Shown in pieces: positions 8,204 to 15,728 of a stretch of 19,492 nt of DNA (the stretch's first letter is position 1; each line of letters opens with the position of its first letter). Below the pieces are notes generated by a model. It did no database searches. It worked only from the letters and a program-made list of their open reading frames with translations, and had not been told where the DNA came from. The position numbers and the translations under genes are program-made. The DNA comes from an uncultured Prevotellaceae bacterium (lineage in GTDB: Bacteria > Bacteroidota > Bacteroidia > Bacteroidales > Bacteroidaceae), in the NCBI GenBank assembly GCA_946539475.1, contig CAMNHM010000039.1, positions 1 to 19,492 of the forward strand. Reading direction: 5' to 3'.

Positions 8204-8228
8204 TGTACTCTTGTTCAAAAAAAATGCT

Positions 8229-8236
8229 TATCTTTG
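8229..8236 (+). promoter_or_regulatory. -7 box for the HTCS gene
   Basis: The bases read TATCTTTG, matching TAnnTTTG. A transcript starting near 8243 would be nearly leaderless for the ATG at 8244 and would leave about 22 nt for the ATG at 8265, which is the preferred start. No clear -33 element is present. Confidence 0.5.
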
Positions 8237-8264
8237 CACTCGAATGTTACGAAAGCTAACTAAA

Positions 8265-11200
8265 ATGCAAGACGTGAAAAAGACACTAAGCATACTGCTC
8301 ATCCTCCTGGCCTGCACCAACAGCCATGCCCAGACAGGAAAGTTCTTCGACATCGAGCGACAGCTCTCCAGCAGCTTCGTCACCCAAGTATACGTCGACC
8401 GCGAGGGATTCCTATGGACGACCACGCGCGACGGCATCAACCGCTACGACGGCTACCAGTTCCGCGTCTTCAAGCGCGAGAACGAGGCCGACAGCACCCT
8501 CCACAGCAACTATGTCAACTGCATGATGCAGGACAGCCACGGCCACTTCTTCTTCGGCATGTACGGTGCGCTGCAGACATGGGACGGCAGCACCTTCCAT
8601 AACGTGCGCATGCGCGACGCTGAGGGGCGCGACAGCTACTGCTATGCCACCTGCTTCCTCGAACGCAGCAACGGCGACGTACTCGCCGGCACCTCGGGAC
8701 TGGGCGTGATGAAGTTCGAAGACAGCCGCAACGCCCGCCAGATAGGCGGACAGCTGGCGGCCATCCACACCGTCAACTCGATGCTCGAGGACCAGCAGGA
8801 GCGCCTATGGCTGGCGACGACAACGCACGGCCTGGTGTGCTACGACGGCACGCGGATGCATCAGTACCTCTCCGACCGCAACGACCTCATCGGCCTCTGC
8901 GAGGACCGGCAGGGACGCATCTACGTGGGCACGTCGAACGCAGGCGTCTACCAGCAGCAGGGCGATGACTTCGTGCATATTGATGGTACGCGTACATATT
9001 CCGTATCTGCACTCTACTGCGACCACGAGGGGCGCGTGCTCATCGGCTACGACGGCAACGGCGTGGCCATCTACGATCCCATGAGCCGGCAGCTCACCGA
9101 CAACCCCTTCTTCAGCATGGAGGTCGACCTGTCGAAGAGCAAGGTCGTATCCTTCACCGAGGATGCCAGCTCCAACCTCTGGATAGGACTCATGCAGAAA
9201 GGCATCTTCCAGCAGCCGTCGGGCTTCCGGGGCTTCCACTACATGGGGCGCAAGCTCGGAAAGCTCAACACCATCGGCAATGCCTTCGTCATCAGCACCA
9301 CCACCGACAGCCAGGGACGCACATGGGTGGGCACCGACAAGGACGGCATCTACTGCATCAGCGCCGACAAGCAGTCGGTGCGCCATCTCAGCGAGGGATA
9401 CCCCTCGGTGGTGATGTCGCTGCACGAGGACCAGCAGGGCCGCATCTGGGTGGGCTCCTACCAGGAGGGCTTCGGATGGATCGACCCGCAGTCGATGGCC
9501 TACCACCGGCAGCCCTACCCCCAGGACGACCACCTCATCGTGATGGACATCCTCATCGACCGGCAGCAGCGCATGTGGATGGCCACGATGAAGCACGGCC
9601 TGATGATGATGGACCTCCGCGACGGATCCATACGCGAGTACGTCGCACACCGCGACGCCCCCAACGACCGCAGCGTCAACAGCATCGCCAACGACTATGC
9701 CTCGCAGCTGGAGCTGTCGCCCGACGGCCGCCGGCTCTATGTCTCCACGTCGATGGGACTCTGCTGCCTCGACATCGACAGCGGCAGCTGGACATCGGCA
9801 TTCGGAGGCAACTGCCTGAACTACAGCAAGCCCATTCGTATCACCCGACAGATCGGCAACGAGCTGTGGGTGGGCACGAACCTGGGGCTCTTCCGCTACG
9901 ACCTCAGCGGACATGAGTTGCAGTACTTCACACGCGAACAGGGACTCACCGACAACGGCATCGCCTCCATCGAGTGCGACGCCAACGGCAAGCTATGGCT
10001 CGGCACGAACCACGGACTGAACTGCCTCGACCCTGCCACGGGCAACGTGCAGACATACTACGTCGACGACGGGCTGCAGAGCAACGAGTTCGGCGACAAC
10101 GCCTCCTGCCAGACTGCCGACGGCACCATCATCATGGGCGGTACGGGCGGACTGACATGGTTTCAGCCCTCAGAGATCAGCCATACACCATGGAAAGCAA
10201 ACGTACAGCTGACGGGATTCTTCGTCAACGGCATGCAGGTCAACACGGCATCACTATCAGAAGGGGCCTCCATCACCGACGCACCGGTATTCGCCAGCGA
10301 CCACTTCCGACTGTCCTACCACGACAACACGTTCGCCATACAGCTATCGACGCTCACCTTCGACAACCCTGAGCACACCACCTACCTCTACAGCATCAAC
10401 GGAGAGCCCTACCAGCGACTGCAGCAGGGACAGAACACCATCTCCTTCTCGCACATGCCACCAGGCACCTATCACTTCCGTGTGAAGGCACAGCGCAACA
10501 ACGACACGACCAGCGAGCGCACGTTCACCGTCAGCGTCGGCTACCCCTGGTATCGCACCGTCTGGGCTTACATATTCTACGCCCTGCTACTCGGAGGTGC
10601 CATTTGGGCATACCGCAACTTCCGCATCCGCAAGGAGCAGGACCACCTGCGAATGCAACAGCACATCCACGCCGAGGAGATGGCCGATGCAAAACTGAAG
10701 TTCTTCATCAACATCAGCCACGAGATACGCACGCCCATGACGCTCATCGTCACACCGCTGCTGTCGCTCATCAAGCAGGAGACCGACCCGCAGCGCCGCT
10801 CCACCTACCAGACCATCAAGCGTAATGCCGACCGCATACTGGGACTTATCAACCAGATGATGGACCTCCGCAAGATCGACAAGGGACAGATGCAGATGCA
10901 CATGTCGCAGACCGACCTCGTCGGGTTCGTCAACGATGTCTACACACTCTTCGAGCAGCAGGCCACAGCCAAGCAGATCAGCCTCAGCATGAAAGCCGAT
11001 GCCGACGAGCTGCCCGTATGGATCGACCGCCGAAACTTCGACAAGGTCATCGTCAACCTGCTCTCCAACGCCTTTAAGTTCACACCTGCAGGCGGCAAGA
11101 TCGACATCGACATCACACACGACGCCGAGCATGCCACCATCGCCATCAGCGACAACGGCGAGAAGATACCCGCCGACCAGCTGGAACGCATCTTCGAACG

Positions 11201-12278
11201 CTTCTACCAGAGCCCGACGAAGGCCAACGACCGAAACACCGGCACGGGCATCGGACTCGACCTCACACGATCGCTCGTAGAGCTGCACCACGGCACCATC
11301 AGCGCATGCAACCTCGACCGCGGATGCCAGTTCACCGTCACCATACCACTCGGCAACAGCCACCTGCAACCCGACGAGCTGGCACCGGTCGACGACGACA
11401 AGGACACCACCGCAGCCGCCGACACCATGCAAGACCTCAACATCGACGACGACGCGCCCGACAGCCCAGCCGACATCACCCCCGACCCGCAACGGCCGGC
11501 AGGGGCCAAGCGTATCATCGTCATCGCAGAGGACGACGACGAGATACGACAGTACCTCGCCAACGAGCTTGCACCGGACTACGACGTGCGGCCATGCAAC
11601 AACGGCCGTGAAGCACTCGCCGAGGTATACCGCGCACAGCCCGACATCGTGCTGAGCGACATCATGATGCCCGAGATGGACGGCAACACCCTCTGCCAGA
11701 AGATCAAGGTGAACACCGCCACCAACCACATACCCGTCATCCTGCTCACCGCCAAGAGCCGCGACGAGGACCGCCTCGAGGGCTTGTCCACCGGTGCCGA
11801 CGCCTACCTCGTAAAACCCTTCAACATCGACATCCTGCGACGCACCATCGTCAACCTCATCAACACCCATCAGCTGCTGCGCCTGAAGTACGGACGCAAC
11901 GACCAGCTGGAGGAGCAGCTCAAGGAGGTGGAGCATCCCAAGTCGCCCGACGAGAAACTACTCGAGCGCGTGATGAACAGCATCAACCGACACCTCGACG
12001 ACTCCGACCTCTCCATCGACATGATTGCCGACGAGGTGGGCATCAGCCGTGTACACCTGCACCGCAAGATGAAGGAGCTGACCGGACAGACGCCGCACGA
12101 CTTCATCCGAAACATCCGCCTGAAACGTGCCGCCACGCTGCTCGCAGGCCACGGCATGAACGTCACCGAGGTGATGTACGCCTGCGGATTCTCCAACGCC
12201 ACCAGTTTCTCCACCATCTTCAAGCGCTTCTACGGCATGTCGCCACGCGACTACATGCGGGAGCATGACAAGAGATGA
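8265..12278 (+). CDS. Hybrid two-component system regulator (HTCS), propeller sensor with AraC output
   Basis: This 1337-aa inner-membrane protein fuses sensor and regulator. The start at 8265 gives a signal peptide (MQDVKKTLSILLILLACTNSHAQ); the frame is open from 8211 but the -7 box is at 8229. Order: two-component propeller repeats (about 24-640, many DxxGxLWxGT-type units), Y_Y_Y domain (about 690-760), one TM helix (about 764-786), HisKA with phospho-acceptor H819 (FFINISHEIRTPM), HATPase with N box N935 and G2 box GTGIGLDL from 993, an acidic linker (about 1035-1080), receiver with D1090/D1091, phospho-acceptor D1132 (LSDIMMPEMDG) and K1184 (LVKPF), and AraC-type HTH (about 1250-1334). 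In Bacteroides such proteins bind an oligosaccharide in the periplasm and activate the matching polysaccharide locus. It is divergent from the CBM-like protein/GH8 pair, the probable target. Oddity: the G1 box reads DNGEK instead of DxGxG. Confidence 0.95.
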   Translation: MQDVKKTLSILLILLACTNSHAQTGKFFDIERQLSSSFVTQVYVDREGFLWTTTRDGINRYDGYQFRVFKRENEADSTLHSNYVNCMMQDSHGHFFFGMYGALQTWDGSTFHNVRMRDAEGRDSYCYATCFLERSNGDVLAGTSGLGVMKFEDSRNARQIGGQLAAIHTVNSMLEDQQERLWLATTTHGLVCYDGTRMHQYLSDRNDLIGLCEDRQGRIYVGTSNAGVYQQQGDDFVHIDGTRTYSVSALYCDHEGRVLIGYDGNGVAIYDPMSRQLTDNPFFSMEVDLSKSKVVSFTEDASSNLWIGLMQKGIFQQPSGFRGFHYMGRKLGKLNTIGNAFVISTTTDSQGRTWVGTDKDGIYCISADKQSVRHLSEGYPSVVMSLHEDQQGRIWVGSYQEGFGWIDPQSMAYHRQPYPQDDHLIVMDILIDRQQRMWMATMKHGLMMMDLRDGSIREYVAHRDAPNDRSVNSIANDYASQLELSPDGRRLYVSTSMGLCCLDIDSGSWTSAFGGNCLNYSKPIRITRQIGNELWVGTNLGLFRYDLSGHELQYFTREQGLTDNGIASIECDANGKLWLGTNHGLNCLDPATGNVQTYYVDDGLQSNEFGDNASCQTADGTIIMGGTGGLTWFQPSEISHTPWKANVQLTGFFVNGMQVNTASLSEGASITDAPVFASDHFRLSYHDNTFAIQLSTLTFDNPEHTTYLYSINGEPYQRLQQGQNTISFSHMPPGTYHFRVKAQRNNDTTSERTFTVSVGYPWYRTVWAYIFYALLLGGAIWAYRNFRIRKEQDHLRMQQHIHAEEMADAKLKFFINISHEIRTPMTLIVTPLLSLIKQETDPQRRSTYQTIKRNADRILGLINQMMDLRKIDKGQMQMHMSQTDLVGFVNDVYTLFEQQATAKQISLSMKADADELPVWIDRRNFDKVIVNLLSNAFKFTPAGGKIDIDITHDAEHATIAISDNGEKIPADQLERIFERFYQSPTKANDRNTGTGIGLDLTRSLVELHHGTISACNLDRGCQFTVTIPLGNSHLQPDELAPVDDDKDTTAAADTMQDLNIDDDAPDSPADITPDPQRPAGAKRIIVIAEDDDEIRQYLANELAPDYDVRPCNNGREALAEVYRAQPDIVLSDIMMPEMDGNTLCQKIKVNTATNHIPVILLTAKSRDEDRLEGLSTGADAYLVKPFNIDILRRTIVNLINTHQLLRLKYGRNDQLEEQLKEVEHPKSPDEKLLERVMNSINRHLDDSDLSIDMIADEVGISRVHLHRKMKELTGQTPHDFIRNIRLKRAATLLAGHGMNVTEVMYACGFSNATSFSTIFKRFYGMSPRDYMREHDKR

Positions 12279-12285
12279 GGGATGA

Positions 12286-12501
12286 GTTTACAAGAAGAAC
12301 GAGCCACAGCCAGAGGGCACCTCGCTCACCGTCGACCCACGCAACGGATACATCCGCTACCAGGCGCAACACGACCATGACGACAACCCGTACACCTTCG
12401 ATCTGCCCAGACAGGGCAAGGACCTTATCATCAACAGCTACCAAGGCAACAACAAGACAAAGTCCATCAACAAGTGGAACGACAACGCATTCAGAGAGTG
12501 A
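12286..12501 (+). pseudogene. Start-less remnant of an unidentified gene downstream of the HTCS
   Basis: The frame from 12286 to the TGA at 12499-12501 encodes 71 residues (VYKKNEPQPEGTSLTV to NKWNDNAFRE) with the C/G-ending third positions typical of real genes in this window. It contains no ATG, GTG or TTG, and a TGA at 12283-12285 closes it upstream, a few bases after the HTCS stop. It therefore looks like the 3' end of a gene whose 5' part was lost. I do not recognise the family. An overlapping plus-strand frame with an ATG at 12275 is Ser/Thr/Arg-rich and looks like an out-of-frame shadow. Confidence 0.6.
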
Positions 12502-12593
12502 ATCCTCAGCTACACTCTTGCTAAACTATGTCTGCACTCTTACTGAGTGATACCACCCATCGTTGACCATGATTATTTGTTTGTTGTCGCGGC

Positions 12594-12681
12594 GGCTCAT
12601 CAGGATAGGGGTGAAGGCTCATCAGGATAGGGGTGAAGGCCCATCAGGATAGGGGTGAAGGCTCATCAGGATAGGGGTGAA
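12594..12681. repeat. Tandem repeat, 22-bp unit x 4
   Basis: Four adjacent copies start at 12594, 12616, 12638 and 12660. Each begins GGCTCATCAGG and ends GGGGTGAA. Only copy 3 differs (GGCCCATC in place of GGCTCATC). The near-identity suggests recent or actively slipping expansion. Confidence 0.95.
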
Positions 12682-12684
12682 GGT

Positions 12685-12710
12685 ATTGGCGGATTTTATT
12701 GGCGGATTTC
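12685..12710 (+). repeat. 13-bp direct duplication
   Basis: ATTGGCGGATTTT (12685-12697) is followed at once by ATTGGCGGATTTC (12698-12710). It abuts the 22-bp array on one side and the hairpin on the other. Confidence 0.85.
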
Positions 12711-12711
12711 T

Positions 12712-12759
12712 GTCGGTTGTCGGAGCTACCATATATATAGGTAGCTCCGACCGACCGAC
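12712..12759. repeat. Long inverted repeat with an AT loop
   Basis: A perfect 12-bp stem pairs 12719-12730 (GTCGGAGCTACC) with 12740-12751 around the loop ATATATATA. After a small bulge the stem continues for 6 bp (12712-12717 with 12754-12759). There is no proper T tract on either side, so a standard intrinsic terminator is unlikely. It may be a protein-binding site, an mRNA-end stabiliser or part of a mobile repeat. Confidence 0.8.
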
Positions 12760-12832
12760 AAATAATCTTTTCGCGGCCACAAGGCAAAATCGAGATTGTT
12801 GGAGGCAGAATACAAAGAAAACGAGATTTTCC

Positions 12833-12863
12833 TTTGCATTTTGCCACTTTTTCACTAACTTTG
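12833..12863 (+). promoter_or_regulatory. Full Bacteroidota promoter of the PreA-like gene
   Basis: TTTG at 12833-12836, a 19-nt spacer, then TAACTTTG at 12856-12863 match the TTTG-N19-TAnnTTTG consensus exactly. The start site would be near 12870, giving a leader of about 38 nt before the ATG at 12908. Confidence 0.8.
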
Positions 12864-12907
12864 CAGCAGAGATTTAACACAGTAAACACTAGAAACCTTT
12901 AAAACCG

Positions 12908-14404
12908 ATGACAACAATGGCTTTACACATCGACGAAGAGGCTGCCCGCTGTCTGCTATGCACAGACGCGCCCTGCAGCCAGGCATGCCAGCATGGCGAC
13001 CCTGCCCGGGCCATCCGGGCCATCCGCTTCGGCAACGGAGCACTGGCAGGACAATGGGTTGCCGACTGTAGTGACGAGGAGCTGGAGGCTGCTGAGAAGG
13101 CCTGCATCCACTACGACCGGCCTATCAGGATCAAGGAGCTGCTACGGCCGACCGGCTCCGGCGAAAAGACCGACGGCGATGGCAGCTGCAGCAAGTCGGG
13201 CAGCGACGGGCAGCATCCCTCGCTCGCCATCACCTTCTGCGGCATCCGCTGCGAGAATCCCTTCTTCCTGGCCTCATCGGCCATCTGCACCAACTACGAA
13301 ATGGTGGCACGGGCCTTCGATGCCGGATGGGCAGGCGTGTTCTACAAGACCATCTGCAAAGAGGAGATACGCGAGGTATCGCCACGCTTCGATGCCGTCG
13401 GCGAGAAAAAGCAGGGCGACTTCTTCGGCTTCCGCAACATGGAACAGCTATCTGAGAACCCCGAGTGGATGGACTTCGACATCCTGCGCCGGCTGAAGCG
13501 CGACTACCCCGGGAAGGTGGTCGTGGCATCGATCATGGGGCAGACCGAGGAGCAGTGGATAGAACTGGCGAAGAAAGCCCAGGAAGCTGGCTGCGACGCT
13601 GTGGAGCTGAACTTCTCATGCCCACAGATGCGCCTTGCCGGCATGGGCAGCGACGTAGGGCAGAACCCTGAGCTGGTGACATTCTACACGGCCTACGTCA
13701 AGCGCAGCGTCAGCATTCCCGTCATCCCGAAGATGACGCCCAACATCACACAGATCAACCAGCCCGCCATGGGAGCATACTTCGCCGGTGCCGATGCCAT
13801 CTCAGCCATCAACACCATCAAGAGCGTCACGATGTCGCCGGAGGCAAAGGTGACCGATCGGTTCACCGTCTCGGGCTACTCTGGGCGCGCCGTGAAGCCG
13901 ATAGCCCTGCGCTACATCTACGAGATGGCCTCGAACCCGATCATGAAAAAGGTGGAGTACAGCGGCATCGGAGGCATCGAGACGTGGCACGACGCCCTGG
14001 AGTTCATCCAGCTGGGCTGCCGCAACGTCCAGGTGTGCACGGCCGTCATGCAGTACGGCTACCGCATCATCGACGACCTGACACTCGGCCTCGAGCACTA
14101 CATGGCCTTACGGGGCATCGACAACCTCGAGACACTCGTCGGCGAGCAGCTACAGAACTTCTCGCTGCCTTCCGACCTAGACCGCGAGACGATCGTCTAC
14201 CCCATGATCGACCGCGACAAGTGCATCGGCTGTGGTCGCTGCTACACGTCATGCATGGACGGCGGCCATCAGGCTATCAGCTTCGACAGCGCCACACGCC
14301 AGCCGCGCCTCGTCGGTGCGCGCTGTGTGGGCTGCCACCTCTGCCGCCTCGTATGCCCCACGGGAGCCATCGGACTGTCGAAGCGTGTCAGCAAGAAGAG
14401 ATAG
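12908..14404 (+). CDS. preA: PreA-like dihydropyrimidine/dihydroorotate dehydrogenase-type Fe-S flavoprotein with a PreT-type N-terminal cluster domain
   Basis: The 498-aa protein has three parts. Residues about 5-75 resemble the N-terminal Fe-S domain of PreT/GltD (C15xxC18xxxxC23xxxC27, CLLCTDAPCSQAC, then DPARAIRAIRFGN), but the FAD/NAD(P)H domains that normally follow are absent. Residues about 110-425 form a dihydroorotate-dehydrogenase-type FMN barrel (NFSCPQM with C238, PKMTPNIT, VSGYSGRAVKPIALR, GGIETWHDALEFI). Two 4Fe-4S motifs close the protein (C439, C442, C445, C449 and C473, C476, C479, C483). PreA with PreT interconverts uracil or thymine and their dihydro forms using NAD; no separate preT gene lies in the window. 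Where mammalian DPD has its catalytic Cys (GLACGQ), this protein reads GSDVGQ (247-252), so the reaction is uncertain. It is cytosolic and monocistronic. The symbol reflects family resemblance, not proven function. Confidence 0.8.
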   Translation: MTTMALHIDEEAARCLLCTDAPCSQACQHGDPARAIRAIRFGNGALAGQWVADCSDEELEAAEKACIHYDRPIRIKELLRPTGSGEKTDGDGSCSKSGSDGQHPSLAITFCGIRCENPFFLASSAICTNYEMVARAFDAGWAGVFYKTICKEEIREVSPRFDAVGEKKQGDFFGFRNMEQLSENPEWMDFDILRRLKRDYPGKVVVASIMGQTEEQWIELAKKAQEAGCDAVELNFSCPQMRLAGMGSDVGQNPELVTFYTAYVKRSVSIPVIPKMTPNITQINQPAMGAYFAGADAISAINTIKSVTMSPEAKVTDRFTVSGYSGRAVKPIALRYIYEMASNPIMKKVEYSGIGGIETWHDALEFIQLGCRNVQVCTAVMQYGYRIIDDLTLGLEHYMALRGIDNLETLVGEQLQNFSLPSDLDRETIVYPMIDRDKCIGCGRCYTSCMDGGHQAISFDSATRQPRLVGARCVGCHLCRLVCPTGAIGLSKRVSKKR

Positions 14405-14427
14405 GCTGGAGGCAGCAGCCCGCAACA

Positions 14428-15507
14428 CTATTCGGGGAAGGTGAAGGGCACCATCTCCACGCCGATGCCATAGATAGTGCGGAAGTCGTCGCGCATGGAG
14501 ATGACGTGGTAGCCAGCGTCGCGCCATTTCTGAGCCAGCGAGAGGGCCTTCTCACGGTTGGCATGGTCGCGGGCGTCGTCGTCGGCCACGAGCATGAAGG
14601 CTGCCGAGCGGTAGCTGTTGCTCAAGCAGTAGTTGTGCATGGCAGCGTCGCCGCCACTGTTACCAAACGACAGCACGGGCCGTTTGCCGATCTCCTGTGA
14701 GATCTGGAGCACCTTGTTGGTCTTGAGGTTCTTGACGATCAGCTCGTCGGTGCGGATAAGGTCTTCCTCCTTACCCATCGTGTAGTTCACGCCGGCCTCC
14801 TCGTCCTGCTTGCTCGACTTCAGACGCACGTCCATGCCGATGACACGGTTGGGGTCGATGCCAAGGGGCTCCACCAGGGCGCGGCAGATGAAGCGGTCGG
14901 AGCCGGAGACGACATAAAAAGTGAAATCGTTAGCCTTCAGATAGTTGAACACCTCACGCATAGGCTGATAGACTGCCTCACCGTAGGTCATGCCCTTGAA
15001 GCCGTTGGCCGGGAAGGCGGCATAGGCCTTGACATAGCGGTCGAACTCGGCAAGCGTCATGCCGGCATAGGCCTTGGCAGCCGCCTGGGCATGGATCATG
15101 TCGAAATGGTCGGGTAGCGCCTTTCCGTGGCGCACGAAGTCGCGTATGTCCTGTGCAGCCTGCCGCACGTCGTCGGGAGCCTTGTCACGATAGGAGGCAT
15201 CGTCGAGGGCGCGGTATTCCAGGAGGTTATACTCGAAATAGGTGGGATAGAGCTCCCCGACGAAGGTGCCGTCCATGTCGAAGGTAGCGATGCGGTCCTC
15301 GACCTTGATGTAGTTGGGCGACTGCGGGTTGGTCACGTCCTCGACATACTCCTTCAGGGCCGTCAACGCCTCGCAGCTGTTCCACGACGTGAAATACTCC
15401 CGTTTGGCGGATGCGTCGTCGTCGTTGTCGCCGCACGACGTCAGCACCGGGCTGCAGATGATCAGGATGGCAGCCAGCATCCAAGTAAGGTTCTTTTTCT
15501 TGAACAT
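14428..15507 (-). CDS. HAD-superfamily phosphatase lipoprotein
   Basis: The 359-aa product starts at the ATG at 15507 (an in-frame ATG at 15519 is also possible; the open frame to 15570 overlaps the promoter). The N-terminus MFKKKNLTWMLAAILIICSPVLTSC is a lipoprotein signal with lipid-anchored C25. It is followed by GDNDDD, an acidic run of the kind associated with surface export of Bacteroidota lipoproteins. HAD motifs are visible: motif I FDMDGT with D77 and D79, motif II VVSGSD, and motif IV FGNSGGDAAM. The helical cap lies between motifs I and II. It resembles phosphoserine-phosphatase-like acid phosphatases; the substrate is unknown. It ends 23 bp from the convergent PreA-like gene, with no hairpin between. 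A nearby alkaline phosphatase points to organic-phosphate scavenging, which is inference. Confidence 0.85.
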   Translation of the reverse strand: MFKKKNLTWMLAAILIICSPVLTSCGDNDDDASAKREYFTSWNSCEALTALKEYVEDVTNPQSPNYIKVEDRIATFDMDGTFVGELYPTYFEYNLLEYRALDDASYRDKAPDDVRQAAQDIRDFVRHGKALPDHFDMIHAQAAAKAYAGMTLAEFDRYVKAYAAFPANGFKGMTYGEAVYQPMREVFNYLKANDFTFYVVSGSDRFICRALVEPLGIDPNRVIGMDVRLKSSKQDEEAGVNYTMGKEEDLIRTDELIVKNLKTNKVLQISQEIGKRPVLSFGNSGGDAAMHNYCLSNSYRSAAFMLVADDDARDHANREKALSLAQKWRDAGYHVISMRDDFRTIYGIGVEMVPFTFPE

Positions 15508-15567
15508 TTCTTTATGCATTAGTCTTAAAGTTATAGTACAGCGGGGAATATTTACATATTCTCGCCG

Positions 15568-15599
15568 CAAAGTTACAAAGAAATCTGCGAACCGCCAAA
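15568..15599 (-). promoter_or_regulatory. Promoter of the HAD-phosphatase lipoprotein gene
   Basis: The minus strand reads TTTG (15599-15596), a 20-nt spacer, then TAACTTTG (15575-15568). The start site would be near 15560, about 50 nt before the ATG at 15507. Confidence 0.7.
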
Positions 15600-15612
15600 C
15601 GATTCGCAGATT
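15582..15612. promoter_or_regulatory. Inverted repeat overlapping the HAD-gene promoter, possible operator
   Basis: AATCTGCGAA (15582-15591) and TTCGCAGATT (15603-15612) form a perfect 10-bp inverted repeat with an 11-nt spacer that holds the -33 TTTG. A further half-site, TTCGCAG, follows at 15614-15620. The position suggests a repressor site or an activator dimer site. Confidence 0.5.
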
Positions 15613-15728
15613 ATTCGCAGCCGTATGATGACAGACGCTTTCACTTCTGCCGTCCTTGCCGATTTAGCGTCCGTCGTCGCCATTGGTGCCCAGGGGCAGG
15701 CCTGCTGGGTTGCTCACGACGGTCTTGA

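Larger units (their letters stand above)
12502..12907. other. Gene-free 406-bp stretch with repeats and a promoter
   Basis: No credible coding frame is seen. The stretch contains, in order, about 90 bp of unremarkable sequence, a four-copy 22-bp tandem repeat (12594-12681), a 13-bp duplication (12685-12710), a long hairpin (12712-12759) and the promoter of the PreA-like gene (12833-12863). The short open frames here read through the repeats and are not gene-like. Confidence 0.7.

Noticed and set aside
10587..11936. 449-codon minus-strand frame inside the HTCS, and a similar one at 8805-9914
   Set aside because: Both are antisense shadows of the HTCS kinase/receiver and propeller parts; codon bias explains the lack of stops.
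12275..12550. 91-codon plus-strand frame with an ATG overlapping the HTCS stop
   Set aside because: It is Ser/Thr/Arg-rich and out of frame with the coding-like text VYKKNEPQ to DNAFRE at 12286-12501, so it is treated as a shadow of that remnant.
12594..12681. CRISPR array
   Set aside because: The 22-bp units are directly adjacent with no spacers, and no cas gene is present; it is a plain tandem repeat.
14405..14427. Terminator between the convergent PreA-like and HAD genes
   Set aside because: The 23-bp gap and its borders show no stem with a T tract.
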